Positions 34,135-45,689 of a DNA stretch of 64,000 nt are shown here, piece by piece. Under the pieces are notes generated by a model. The model was not told the origin of the DNA. It worked only from the letters and a program-made list of their open reading frames with translations, and ran no database searches. The translations under genes and the position numbers were made by a program. Position 1 is the stretch's first letter; each line of letters starts with the position of its first letter. Source of the DNA: Lepas anatifera (taxonomy: Eukaryota; Arthropoda; Thecostraca; Lepadidae); the NCBI GenBank assembly GCA_034440635.1, contig JAOTON010001252.1, positions 124,001-188,000 of the forward strand. Direction: 5' to 3'.

Positions 34135-34912
34135 CTGACCGCAGGTGGAGGCGTGTGAGGCTATCCGTGACGGCAGGTGGAGGCGTGTGAGGCTATCCGT
34201 GACGGCAGGTGGAGGCGTGTAAGGCTGTCCGTGACCGCAGATGGAGGCGTGTAAGGCTGTCCGTGACCGCAGGTGGAGGCGTGTGAGGCTGTCCGTGATC
34301 GCAGGTGGAGGCGTGTAAGGCTGTCCGTGACCGCAGGTGGAGGCGTGTGAGGCTATCCGTGACCGCAGGTGGAGGCGTGTAAGGCTGTCCGTGACCGCAG
34401 GTGGAGGCGTGTAAGGCTGTCCGTGACCGCAGGTGGAGGCGTGTGAGGCTGCCCGTGACCGCAGGTGGAGGCGTGTGAGGCTGTCCGTGACGGCAGGTGG
34501 AGGCGTGTGAGGCTGTCCGTGACCGCAGGTGGAGGCGTGTGAGACTGTCCGTGACCGCAGGTGGAGGCGTGTAAGGCTGTCCGTGACCGCAGGTGGAGGC
34601 ATGTGAGGCTGTCCGTGACCGCAGGTGGAGACGTGTGAGGCTATCCGTGACCGCAGGTGGAGGCGTGTGAGGCTGTCCGTGACGGCAGGTGGAGGCGTGT
34701 AAGGCTGTCCGTGACCGCAGGTGGAGGCGTGTGAGGCTGTCCGTGACCGCAGGTGGAGGCGTGTGAGGCTGTCCGTGACTGCAGGTGGAGGCGTGTGAGG
34801 CTGTCCGTGACGGCAGGTGGAGGCGTGTGAGGCTGTCCGTGACGGCAGGTGGAGGTGTGTAAGGCTGTCCGTGACCGCAGGTGGAGGCGTGTAAGGCTGT
34901 CCGTGACGGCAG
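34135..34912. repeat. 32-bp minisatellite running into a splice acceptor, about 24 copies
   Basis: Unit GCAGGTGGAGGCGTGTGAGG plus CTGTCCGTGACC, with few variants (GAGG/AAGG, TGTCC/TATCC, ACC/ACGG). Each unit contains CNGCAG|GTGGA. The last copy supplies the acceptor of the exon at 34913, whose first five bases GTGGA equal those of the repeat. The array has no stop in several minus-strand frames, which produces long spurious ORFs. Confidence 0.95.
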
Positions 34913-35094
34913 GTGGACGAGCGGCGGCGGCAGCTGGAGCAGCTGGAGGCGGAGCGGTGCGCCTTTATCTTGCGTCGATCTGCCGAGCGGGAGGCGATGT
35001 TGGAGAACCGGCGTCGCTACACACAGAGCCAGCTGCTGCTGGGCTTCGGCAGCAGCACGCCGCGCTGGCAGCCGCAGCCCCACATGGGCAAACG
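34913..35094 (+). CDS. ens: MAP7/ensconsin-family gene, exon 3 with the FGSSTPR motif
   Basis: The exon begins in phase 0 with VDERRRQLEQLEAERCAFIL and continues RRSAEREAMLENRRR, then QLLLGFGSSTPR. Arthropod ensconsins have the same succession (EERRK..., REYIL..NxER, FGSSTPR), which makes this the best N-terminal family signature. The donor is AAACG|GTGAGG at 35095, leaving two bases. The acceptor lies in the last unit of a 32-bp tandem array, and both the likely branch point and the short pyrimidine run must come from repeat units. Downstream it joins in phase to 44316. Confidence 0.88.
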
Positions 35095-36239
35095 GTGAGG
35101 CCACCGCCTGGCTCATTGGGCCTTGTGAACTCTGTTATTGCAGGTACATCGCGCGCAATGTTAGTTCAGCCATGACAAGTATGATGGCAAAGAGAAATGA
35201 AGTGACTTTATTTCCTTATGTTTTTCATGTGTTGGATATTCTGCCTCCATGCTGGTGTTAACACTTTGTTTTGCACTTGGCCTGGTGCGGCGGGGCCGCG
35301 CTGGGGATCGCCGGTGGTGGCCGGTACGTTATTTTAATCCTTTCACGATGCGCACATATGCATTACGATGACAAGCACTTCTTGGTTCGATTCATATGTA
35401 CTGGCGGCCATTGCAGCAGATCAGCTATGTCTTTGTTGCAGCGGTCGACGGACCACCTCTTTGGGTCCTGGCGTCTATTGTGAATCTTTCCAGGGTAATT
35501 TGTTCCGGCAGAGACCGCAGCGACTGTGCACACATTTATTGATGTCCACCGAATCTTAGTCTGATAGGTAGGATTGTTAGACTTTTGCTTGACGAGTTTC
35601 GGGATTGTGTTCTAATATGTCATGTCATGTCTGTTCGTTATTTTTGTTGTGCTTCTAATATATCAGCATGTACAGCCGGCTCCATACTGACTGGTAGGTA
35701 TTAGACCGTAAACAGGGTATTGCCAAAAAATGCGCCGCATATTTATTGCGTCTGCTGTTACCACGTCTTCTTCCGCAGTATTTTTAAAAGTTCATGAAGA
35801 AACGTAATCATCGAATAAGACCAAATAAGTACGACAATTTCTTTTAAATTATTAAGAAATATTTATGCCCCTGTTGATGTGAATGAAGGAGTTTATGCTA
35901 TATTTTGAAGACGTAATTACATTCTGGAATTGGACGTAATTCACGCTGCATTTCCTATCCATGCCACTTTTTCGTGCATGTCACCGCTCTTTATGAGAGG
36001 TGATTCTGAGTACGGCGTAACTTTGCAGGTGAATGTTGTGTAAAACACGTCTCATTTCTACAACTTTGATGAAACGGGGCCCAGTACGCACTTCCGATTT
36101 ATTCAGCGGAGTTCTTAGCAAACCTATTGCACTTTTCCCAAATAGAACTCAGCATTGATGTTAATCTTTTCTATGAAACACTTCTAATGATGATTCAGGG
36201 GCAAACTGTACTATGACAAACTGTACTACGATACTCTAA
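35095..36239. other. intron, nothing recognised
   Basis: AT-rich DNA without a repeat or coding signal that I can identify. Confidence 0.5.
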
Positions 36240-36245
36240 ACGCAA

Positions 36246-39200
36246 GACACGGGGGAAAAGGACGAGGAAAAGAAAATGATGCACGACATTGAACGGTTAG
36301 AAAAGCTAATTCCAAACAAAGATTCAGAAACGTACAATGATTTAGCAAGAGCAAAAGGCAGACTAGAGAAAATACGGGAGCCAAAAATCCAGGGGCTTAT
36401 TATTCGATCCAGGGTAGCATGGCATGAGGAAGGGGACAAATGTTCAAAGTATTTTCTTTCTCTTGAAAAAGGAAACGCAATTCTAAAATCAGTGAATTGT
36501 TTACAAAAAGGAGATCAACTCATCACTAATAAGCGAGAAATTTTAAAAATAATTATCTTATCATCTATCGGAGAAATATACCGGATCAAATGCCGTCATG
36601 AATGTTTCTACGTTTCTAGAAAACTAAATGAAAATAAATTAAGCTATGATCAGAAACTGGAACTAAAGAAGCCAATAACCCTCAACGAGCTTGCACAAGC
36701 ATTGAACATGAAACAAGGAAGGTCTCCAGGTGTAAACGGCTTTACAGCACCTTTCTTCAAACAATTCTGGACGTTCCTAGGCCCCTTCCTTTTAAGGGTC
36801 CTTAACAATATAACGCAAGGTAACAAATATAATTCATTTAGAGAAGGCATAGTTACCTTAATTCCAAAGCCAGGCCAAGACGGACAGTAGGCCATTTCAT
36901 TTTTTAATTTTTTTTCTTGTCGGGTTTCGTGACTTTTCCCGTTCTATGGTCCAAGTGGAGTCGATCGGTGCCATTTTTTATCGAAATCGGACAATATTTA
37001 GATCTGCCTCATGGGACCAAGAGATATCGAGTTTTCGTCAAAAATTGCCTTAATGGGGACCAATGTGGCTGACGCTGTAATTATAATGATAATTCCAAAT
37101 ATTTTTTTTTAAGCCTGCTATTGCAAAATGTTCATACAGTCATGATGGAGGCCATACAAAGTCGGAAACCAAGGGAGCAAGGTCTCTGTAAGCTATGGTA
37201 TAAAGGGCAATGCTCGTTTATGAGGCCTCGACCAGCGGATTCTTGAGCTCACTACTGGAAATGCTTTGGGTGGTAAAATGCTTTAAAAACAGTTCCGAGC
37301 TGGACATTATATTGCAGTTACATATGCTGATCGTGAAATATATTTTCGGAGTATCATAGCTGTCTTCATGCTGCGGGCACCCCGGCAGGTCACGGGCCTT
37401 AGTGGCGAGGAAGTGCGGGCGCATGACGTTGTCGCTACTTCGGAAAGTGTATTCTCCTAGAGCTTTAAAACTTCCTTGGAGAGCTAGGGAAGTTTACTTC
37501 TGCGATTTTCCACCTGCAGAAGTTATTCAACCTGCTATTCATATTTTTATCTGCTGGTCAAATCCTTGCTGCCAATACCTCGTCGAATGCTTTAAGTACT
37601 TGTAAGGGTGTGCCATGTTGCTCTGTTTGTTTCCACACCATTCCACAGGTTCTTTTGCCAGTCAGGGGTGATCTGTGGGGCTGACAAACTGTAATGTTGT
37701 CCTAGTCGACTCTTGCACCGGGTCAGCGGGCTGTGTGGTCTTGTCCAGGAACACTGACGAGACATCTGTGAATCCTCCACTGGGGCGGATCATGCTGAGA
37801 CGCTTTTCAAATATTTCTTTCTTATTGGTATTACTGACAAAGTCGCTGCGGAGACTGAACGACACAATTGGTGGCTGAATATTCCTCGTAACTGCACCAT
37901 CCGGTGGAGCTTCCTCACCATTACTTCGTCGTGCGTGCGTTGGTCTGCGAATATAGAAATATTCACGAAGAGCAGCACCTGCAGACATACAACTTCTTGG
38001 TAGAACAATGCGTTCTAGTTGATACGAAGTGCTGCCTAATTTTGTTAGTCTACCTGTCGAAGAGAGCATTGAAATCAGGAGGAATTATTGACAAGCGCTC
38101 TAGCAGCTCACAAAGAGTTTGTTCATAAATGTATCACTAACTTTGGTCACTCATTGAGCCAGATAAAAATATTCAGATTTCATGAACCTTATTTCTGTGG
38201 AGCCACCACGTGGGAAGAGATGCGTGAATCCTGTAGCTTTTCATCAAGCATCACGGGTGGCCAAAAGTTGTCGAAAAAGTAATTGTTTGCAGGTCATGGG
38301 TGTAGGAACAGGGGGGGGGCAGGAGGTCATGCCCCCATGTTCCAAAATATTAACCATTGGCCCCATGGGGTTGACTAGAAATACACGATTTCAAAATACA
38401 ATTTTTCCCCCTTGAATGTTCCGGGTGTTTCAACACAAAAGCTGCTGGTGCTGCACTTCAAGAATATTTTTATGCTCGCAAACCAGCTCACGCACAACGA
38501 AGGCATGGCGAGGAAGCTCCACCGGATGACGCAGTTTCGTCTTCTCTTATATGTCTGCGCATGACTCTGTGCGCCAGTGGCATCTGATGCACACATGCAC
38601 TTTTATCAAGACTTCATCCGGTACAAGAGTGTGGACGATCAAGTAGCCAAGGCTTCTCTGTGGGTCCTCCGACATCATATGTAGGAACATTCAGCCATCA
38701 ATTTTGTCGCTCAGTCTCTGCAGCGACTTTGTCAGCACTGACAAAAAGAGAGAAATATGTGAAAAGCGTCTCAGCATGATCTGCCCCCGTGGAGGACTCA
38801 CAGAAAATGCCTCGTCGGTGTTCCTGGACAAGACCACACAGCTCGCTGACCCGATATTAAAGTCATGCTTGGACAACTTCAGACTTCGTTAGCCCGACAG
38901 ATTACCCCCTGACTGGTAAAAGAGCCTGTGGGATGGGGTGTAGACAAATAGTGCAACATGGCTCACATTCTTATCAAGTACTTAAAAGTGGTAAATAGTT
39001 GCAGAACGAGGTATTGGTATGCTGAAGGATTTGACCAGTAAATAAAAATATAAATAGCAGCTTGAATAACTTCTGCAGGGGGAAAATCGCAGAAGCAAAC
39101 TTCCCAAGGAAGTTTTAAAGCATGTCTAGGAGAGGGCGCTTCCCGAAGTGGCGACAACGTCACTTAGTCCGCACTTTCCTCACCACTAAGGCGCGTGGCC

Positions 39201-40063
39201 TGCAGGGGTGTACACAGCATGAAGACAGCTGTGACATTCCGAAAACATATTTCATGATCAGCACATGCAAATGCAAAATAACTTCCGAACTGTTTTTAAC
39301 GCATTTTACCACCCAAAGCATTTCCAGTAGTGTGTTCAAGAATTCGCCGGTTGAGGCCTCACAAACGAGAATTTCCCTTTATACCATAGCTTACAGAGAC
39401 CTTGTTCCCTTGGTTTACGACATTCTATGCCCTCCAGCATGACTGTATGAACATTTTGCAATAGCAGGCTTAAAAAAATGTTTGGAATTATGATCATTAC
39501 AGCATCAGCCGTATTGGTCCCCATTATAGCCGTTTTGACGAAAACTGGATATCTTCAGGTCCCATGAGGCAGACCTAAATATTGTGCGATTTCGATAAAA
39601 TGGCACCGATCGACTCCACTTGGACCATAGAACGGGAAAAGTCACGAAACCCGACAAGAATAAAAAATTGAAAAATGAAATGGCCTTACGGACGGTCTCT
39701 GAAGGGATGGAGACCTATATCTTTGTTAAATACTGACTTCAAAATTATTTCTGCCGCAATGCAAACAGGCTTAAGAGCGTCATGGAAACACTTATCTCGT
39801 CAACTCAATCAGCATACATTAAAGGCAGATACCTAGGGGAAAACACGAGACTTGCTTATGACGTTATTGACTATCTAAACATGGAGAAACAATGCGGGCT
39901 TATCCCAGCGGCTGATTTTGAGGCAGCGTTCGAGTCTGTTTCCTTGACCTTCTTAAAGCAAAGTTTAGTTTCTTATAACTTTGGACCACAACTTAGATCG
40001 CTGATCAACTTATTGTATCTTAATTTTGTAATTTTTGTCGAATTTTGCTTGATGAATATTTAG
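36246..40063 (+). mobile_element. L1/Tx1-like LINE ORF2 remnant split by a foldback element
   Basis: The left part (36276-36885) has IRSRVAWHEEGDKCSKYFLS, GRSPGVNGFTAPFFKQFW and VTLIPKPGQDG, the L1/Tx1 succession from the inter-domain linker into RT blocks 0-2. The right part (39694-40063) continues with GWRPISLLNTDFKI and, after a frameshift near 39.78 kb, STQSAYIKGRYLGENTRLAY and a motif-A-like PAADFEAAFESV. The intervening 2.8 kb is a separate element. No endonuclease, motif C or 3' tail is present. Confidence 0.82.
36886..39687. mobile_element. 2.8-kb foldback DNA element with about 1-kb inverted arms
   Basis: The ends are AGTAGGCCATTTCATTTTTT and its inverse (AAAAATGAAATGGCCTT). Both continue into TTGTCGGGTTTCGTGACTTT and CGTTCTATGGTCCAAGTGGA blocks and stay complementary for roughly 1 kb (36886-37870 against 38700-39687). 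Further paired blocks lie at 37890-38000 against 38430-38545. A 6-bp duplication ACGGAC flanks it (36880-36885, 39688-39693). It interrupts a LINE frame precisely. Minus-strand frames in the left arm (38069-37662) are open but of unknown family. Confidence 0.85.
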
Positions 40064-40329
40064 GAGGGAAAATTTATTAAATTTTTAAATTATTAAAAGA
40101 AATATTTTAAAATTATTAAGTAAAAATTATTAAAAACAATTGTTGCCTCCTTTCTCTTCTGCACAGTTGCGAGCTCTGCCCCCGACAAGACGCACCCAAA
40201 ATATTCAACCCTGAGCTCCCCCTTAACTAGCAACTGCAGCTGAATCGCCTGGTCGGCAGGTCGTCCTCTACGCTGCAGGTGGATGGGGCCCCTGGACGGC
40301 TCGCTCCGGCCCGGGTCAGCGGCCCACTC
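40064..40329. other. AT-rich then GC-rich junction DNA
   Basis: Probably the 5' part of the ORF1 remnant that follows; no secure frame. Confidence 0.3.
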
Positions 40330-40942
40330 TCAACTGAGACCCGATGGTGAGTGGCCTCAGGTGGAGGGGTGGCATAAAGGCACCGTATGTTCCCAGTCCA
40401 ATGCGGTGTTTCATTTGCCACCGGAACAGCCTCACCACTTTATCCTGTAGAGGCACCAGAACTTGCGGCCGTTGTGGCTCCAAGGGGCACGAGGCGAGTA
40501 CCTGCAATGCTGAAACCCCATATTGCATCAAATGTGGCAAAGGCCGAGAAGCGCACGCTGCATGTGAGCGCAGCTGCCTATTCTCCGAAAAGACAAACAA
40601 ATAATGAGCTTTAAAGCGAAAGGGCGTATGGACTTTTGGGAGGCCCGGGAAGCCTACGAGGAAGTCCAAACCGCCGGCACCGGTGCCCCAGCCCTTGCCA
40701 GGATGACACCGGAGGAACTCATCCGATCCTTGTACAGCGTCGGACTTCGTCTGCATGGCAGTGAGAATGGGGCTGTTGCTCACCATGCCAGTCCGCCGCC
40801 CCGGCCCTCGAGCCGGAGGCGATGACTCCTACTCATCCTCCACCCTCCCCACCCACACCACCGCCACTCGAGGCACCTCTCAGTGGGGAGACTCTCGGGG
40901 GGTGAGGCCCTCGGGTCCAGCCAACAAAACCGTTTGCAAGTA
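40330..40942 (+). mobile_element. LINE ORF1 remnant with zinc knuckles
   Basis: The plus-strand frame has consecutive knuckles: CFICHRNSLTTLSCRG, CGRCGSKGHEASTC and CIKCGKGREAHAAC. A basic segment and a YEEVQTAG..MTPEELIR tail follow, typical of jockey-clade ORF1 proteins. It ends in a stop at 40604, and the rest continues in another frame. It may derive from the same family as 6426-7260. Confidence 0.7.
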
Positions 40943-41930
40943 GCGGAGGTTAGCGAACAAATCTACAGGGTTGTCTTCTTATGTTACTGAAGGCAATTTC
41001 CAAACCAGCCGAAGCAAAAATTCAAAATACATATTATAAAAACATCGTCAAACTTCACTTCAGTTCCTACGCCTCTTCAGCTAACAAGAAAATAGTAATG
41101 TAAAAATATAAAAGTACGTTGTTTGTGAAATGCACTGGTTATATTTTCACAGACATGCAATAGTAGCGCTGAAAATGAAACCGTTCTTTCGCTGTTATCG
41201 TCCGCAGAAAGACTCCTCCTTTTGAGCAGTTGATTAAATCGTAATGATTGATTGTTAGCAATATGTATATTTAAAAATTTAAACATCAAGGCATCGAAAA
41301 GGAAAGAAAGACTTTCCAATTACAACTAAGACCACCTGAATGGCTATAATGCCCACTAATAGCAGAGCAACGAATGCTGGCGGCATACTATAGCCAACAG
41401 AGGCAGGTTACAGCCTAGCTATCAGGAGCGCAGGCTAATGAACTGGCACTTGGGAGCACCGGTGGGTCCAGCTGATGGCACGGTTCGTTCGAAGGCAATT
41501 AGTGCCCAAATAAGTAAAAGTTGCATCGTTGGAAAACTGAGAGCGTGCTGGTTCCAAATGTATGAAAATTTAGATATGCTCCTCGAGGACTTTTTTAACA
41601 ATTTTCTATTTTGCGTTGTTCCAATACACATAAGAATCTCTTAAACCTCCTCATCCCTGGCGTAGTGTTGTTGGATACCAAATGAAAGCTTACTAATTGG
41701 CGAAGAAAATAGCAGTTCTTAAATCCACGCGTTGCGTTTGGATTTTGGGTATGCGCCCTTTCAATGATTCGAAGCATGGGTATTGCGGTAAGGCACAGAG
41801 TGGGATTCTCGGCGCTGGAGGTTAGCCCTTACTGTAGCGCCGGTCAACTGGTGGACAGATGTCCTTCCCCTATTCTCACCCAAAATACGCCAAACGTATC
41901 ATTGTGCTGTGCTAATGGCTTAGCAACAAT
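40943..41930. other. intronic DNA, nothing recognised
   Basis: AT-rich sequence without coding or repeat identity to other parts of the window. Confidence 0.45.
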
Positions 41931-42370
41931 ACATTTCCATGTTTTTTCGTGCCGCAGGAAAAACCCAAGGGGGTGTTCAAACACCCTCCACCGGGGCGAG
42001 GGTTAAGGTTAAGTGGCGGGCTAATCGGTTGAAATAGCTGCAGAAGAAATTGTTGTGCCAGCAGTGTAGAATTTCTGGAGGATATAACTCTCGAACCGCA
42101 GTAGCTAGTGACCTAAAAATGTTGCAGGTGTGTTCTGGGCTCCAGGTAATCCAATGGACGAAATTTGAAGAAAATAGAAGGAATGCGGGCGTAAAATCAA
42201 CCATCACGTGTGCTGAAATGTCGGTGAATTCCCCAGTTTGTACTTCGTACTGCCAGTCCATTTGTTTTTTGGCGTTTAGGATGACGTTGGAACCCCCCCC
42301 CATGATCAGTTTTGATATATTTTGATCATTCCCTGTAATACGTTTAGACATGGCAAGCCGTACACCTTTA
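41931..42370 (-). repeat. TTAA-element end followed by a family-W-like module
   Basis: 41965-42009 (GGGGGTGTTCAAACACCC, CCACCGGGGCGAGGGTTAA) matches the terminal palindromes of element Z and the 45.5-kb copy. 42050-42330 carries GGATATAACTCTCGAACCG, CCAATGGACGAAATTTGAAG and similar blocks, the inverted order of family W. Confidence 0.6.
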
Positions 42371-42478
42371 ACCGAATTAAAATTGCATTGATTTCACACT
42401 TCTGTCGAACACACGGTTTTTCTGCTCTTGTTTCCCGCCTTTAATCATGCTTATAGGAGTCCATGCGCCCCCCGAATC

Positions 42479-42772
42479 CAGGGGCGGACGTAGACCCGAG
42501 TTTTGGAGGGAGGGCAAACCCATGTCTGTCTCTCCTCGGGGGGAGGGGGGGCGTGCAATTTGGGTGCTCGACAGACCTATTATAAGCTACCTGTCGAAGT
42601 ACATGTACGCATTCCTGGGGGGAGGGGAGCGAAGATATTTGCTCTACAGACCTAGTGTAAACACCTTTTTTAAATTCCGGCGTTTTGGGAGGCCAAACGA
42701 TAGTTTGCCGCCCCCTTCCCTCCAGCGCTTTGGGGAGCCATGGCCGGAATGCCTCCCCCTGCGTCCGCCAAT
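42479..42772. mobile_element. 0.3-kb MITE-like element
   Basis: The ends CAGGGGCGGACGTAG and CTGCGTCCGCCAATG are inverted copies (core GGCGGACG). The interior is G-rich and non-coding. This terminus type is common in TIR transposons. Confidence 0.6.
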
Positions 42773-42799
42773 GCCCAAGTCAATCAACTGCCTGTGCTC

Positions 42800-43345
42800 T
42801 CGCACCGGCGGCCGCGCCGACACGAGGGCCGGGCGGTCGGTTTTTGCGCGCATTGTGTCATTCTATGTCTGATTAGACGTTGATGAACTCTAGAACGCAA
42901 AACACAATTGGCTTCATTAAATAGGGCAAATATATAGATATGGCTGCAAATTTTTGCTTTGATACCTTTAGCGTGAATTACTGGCCACACTTTCAAAACA
43001 TCGTTGGAAAAAATGGACAAAACATCTCTAAAAGTGTTGAAAATTTCAAATAAAAAAACGAGATCCTTAAATTCTGGTTGTTACATGCTCAATCTAACCT
43101 AACATCATTTGGAACTGAGAAGTGCACTTTAATGCCGGAAATAATAGTTGTATATCACCATGATTTGACGAAATCGGCGATTTTCAGGATTTTCCTTAAG
43201 CAATAACTCCGAAACCGTACGTCTGAGGAAAGTAAAAATTTCAGATCCGAATTTTACGCTCCAGACAATGCGATGGACGAAATTGGAACAACATGTGAGA
43301 CTATGCCATGTAGGGCCTGGTTGATCTGTGCTGGAACGCCCCACC
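42800..43345 (-). repeat. dispersed repeat family W, copy 2
   Basis: Inverted relative to 8320-8860 and 45690-46240 with the same block order: GCGCGCATTGTGTCATTCTA, GTGAATTACTGGCCACAC, TATATCACCATGATTTGACG, CCGAAACCGTACGTCTGAGG and GATGGACGAAATTGGAAC. Confidence 0.75.
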
Positions 43346-43787
43346 TGCAGCGCTGATAACTAAACCATACGTGATGTCTCTCTGGCTGCCAAGGAAGGAG
43401 ACGGCCGACCTCCAGTCTGACTCACTATCAGCTCAGTAAGCCTGGACCCGCAGTGCTGCTTCTCTCTTTCTTGGCTTGTTTTAATCGTTTTTATTGTGAA
43501 TTTGTTTGAATGTGTAATTATTGCATTGTTTTATGTGGTTTCCTTCTTTTTTTCGTTGTGTAATTTCCCTCCGTTTTGCTAATGTTCTTTTGTGACAGTG
43601 CTAACGGGGTGTCAGTAAATATAAACATTTATTGATGTGTTTATTGATGTATCTATTGACTTTAACTCTCCGGAAAATTTATTTGAGCTTTTAAGGCTGT
43701 ATGTGGTTTTGATATAATGTTTTGTAGAGTGTATGTATGTGCCTTAACCACATAGATGCTATTGTTCAAATTAGATGCGTGCAGCAT
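43346..43787. other. intron before the 43-bp array
   Basis: AT-rich DNA, nothing recognised. Confidence 0.45.
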
Positions 43788-44315
43788 TGTGCTGGGAGCT
43801 GAGGTGTGTGGTCTGCCGCAGAGGCCAGCTCTGTCCGTGCTGTGAGCTGAGGTGTGTGCCGCAGATGCTAGCTATGCCCGTGCTGTGAGCTGAGGTGTGT
43901 GGCTGCCGCAGATGCTAGCTATGCCCGTGCTGTGAGCTGAGGTGTGTGCCGCAGATGCTAGCTCTGCCCGTGCTGTGAGCTGAGGTGTGTGCCGCAGAGG
44001 CCAGCTCTGCCCGTGCTGTGAGCTGAGGTGTGTGGTCTGCCGCAGAGGCCAGCTCTGTTTGTGCTGTGAGCTGAGGTGTGTGCCACAGATGCTAGCTATG
44101 CCCGTGCTGTGAGCTGAGGTGTGTGCCGCAGATGCTAGCTCTGCCCGTGCTGTGAGCTGAGGTGTGTGCCGCAGATGCCAGCTCTGTCCGTGCTGTGAGC
44201 TGAGGTGTGTGCCGCAGATGCTAGCTATCCCCGTGCTGTGAGCTGAGGTGTGTGCCGCAGATGCTAGCTCTGCCCGTGCTGTGAGCTGAGGTGTGTGGTC
44301 TGGCGCAGAGGCCAG
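43788..44315. repeat. 43/47-bp minisatellite running into a splice acceptor, about 12 copies
   Basis: Unit GTGCTGTGAGCTGAGGTGTG plus TGCCGCAGATGCTAGCTCTGCCC. Some copies carry an extra GTCT (47-48 bp) and GAGGCCAGCTC instead of GATGCTAGCTC. The last copy ends in GGCGCAGAGGCCAG at the acceptor of the next exon, so both the GCAG and the GCCAG|CTC acceptor-like motifs recur in the array. Confidence 0.93.
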
Positions 44316-44668
44316 CTCGGCTGGGCGGTACGGATCCGACCTGCAGCCGACACTGGCGGCCTCTGGACTGCGCGGCGCCTCCGCGCCCTCCGCACGCCCT
44401 TCGGCTGGCGCACCAGGTAGGGCGGCGTCCATGTTCCGGCTGGACCAGCTGGCGCGGCCCCGGCAGCCGGCCAACTTACAGCCCGTGCACGAAACACCGG
44501 GCTCAGCCAGCAGTAAGAGCATGTGGCGCAGCATGGTGCACCTGGCTGGGTGTGGCGGCAGGCTGCGGCGTGACGCCTCCAGCAGTGTGGCGCACCTCGC
44601 CCGCACCAAGCAGCTGCGGCCTGGCACACCGCTGAGCCAGCCGCCGCCCCTAGCGCCACCAGCCTCGG
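44316..44668 (+). CDS. ens: MAP7/ensconsin-family gene, exon 4
   Basis: In phase with exon 3 (one base completes the split codon) the exon encodes SAGRYGSDLQPTLAASGLRG, later AASMFRLDQLARPRQPANLQ and SASSKSMWRSMVHLAG, ending LAPPAS plus one base. The Ser-Met/Leu-rich segments with RLDQLA and KSM resemble the linker after FGSSTPR in MAP7 proteins. The start at 44316 is chosen because it is the only nearby AG that keeps the phase; AGs at 44308 and 44310 do not. The donor CCTCGG|GTGAGT at 44669 is strong. Confidence 0.8.
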
Positions 44669-45499
44669 GTGAGTGCCCAGCGGGACAGCATCGAGTGACA
44701 CCTGTTCCGGAGTCACTGGCCGCGCAAGCGGCGGGCTCCCCGTATGTCTTAACATAATAACCTATAACAACAGGCCAAGTAGCATCATTATCCCACCCCT
44801 GTTAGCTTATCGAAAATACCTGATTGCTTGCCAATGTGCCGGTTGAGCCCATTTACGAAAACAATCGTGCACTTTTGTGACTCGTGGTGAACCGAAGGAG
44901 TTTACATGCATTTACTCCACCCTCTTCAACAAGCTCTAAATTTTGAATTTGGTGCCGACTGAAAGTTGTTCTCAAGATCGCAACTTATGGTCGAGATTGT
45001 TTCGACGACCTCCGTGGTCGATAAACCAGCTCCCATATAGATGAGCTCCCACAGAACGACAGCGGCTCGTAGGACGCGGGTCGAACGGATTGGAAAATTA
45101 CACCAAATATTTTCCTAAAATATTAGTCCGGCGGAGTTCTGAAATGATTTGTGTTTTTCAGTCTTGTTGGGGAAATTGGGACAGCTTATTCATTGAACAT
45201 GTCTTTTAGCATAATTTATCCATATTTTGGAGGACAAGAACGTATTTTGAAGGATTTAAACGTAAAATATATAGATTAATAATATGGCACGCTGGTGCGT
45301 TTTTATCGGTTTGTCACTTCGTTCCTCGTTATATTCCGTAAAGCTTTCTTTCTATCATCAATATTTCCCGTAATGTTCGCTTTTCTAAGCTCGAGGACAG
45401 AAATGTCAAATTTTGACTTGCGTCGGAATAGATTTTTATCAAGACAGATTAATAAGTTCCGAGACTAATGTGCTTGTTTAGATGTGCCATTGGACTTTC
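44669..45499. other. intron, nothing recognised
   Basis: No repeat or gene identified. Confidence 0.45.
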
Positions 45500-45689
45500 A
45501 TCCTTGGTGTTTGAGCACCCCCCTTGGGTTTTTCCGGTGGCACGAAAAAACGGCGACGCGAAGCGCTGCCGTACTCGGCACACCTTATCGTTGATCAATT
45601 CTGCAACTTTCTCCAAAATTTTAAGGTTGGGTCATCTCAGGTCAGGTCACCAGTGCAGGTTAAGTGACCTCACCTAAAAAAATTAAGTT
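45500..45689 (+). repeat. TTAA-family end sequence, copy at 45.5 kb
   Basis: CACCCCCCTTGGGTTTTTCC, GGCACGAAAAAACGGCGACG and a TTCTGCAACTTTCTCC..GGTCATCTCAGGTCAGGTC block match 55960-56165 in order, and partly 41940-42006 inverted. Confidence 0.65.

Noticed and set aside
34135..34912. CRISPR-like array
   Set aside because: No unique spacers between repeats; it is a contiguous tandem array in a eukaryotic intron.
34042..35116. Long minus-strand open frames (186 and 307 codons) of the type RLHLRSRTASHAST
   Set aside because: They are translations of the 32-bp array plus the antisense of a MAP7 exon; the unit simply lacks stops.
43872..44627. 251-codon minus-strand frame with LTARAELASAAHTSAHSTG repeats
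   Set aside because: Antisense of the 43-bp minisatellite and exon 4.
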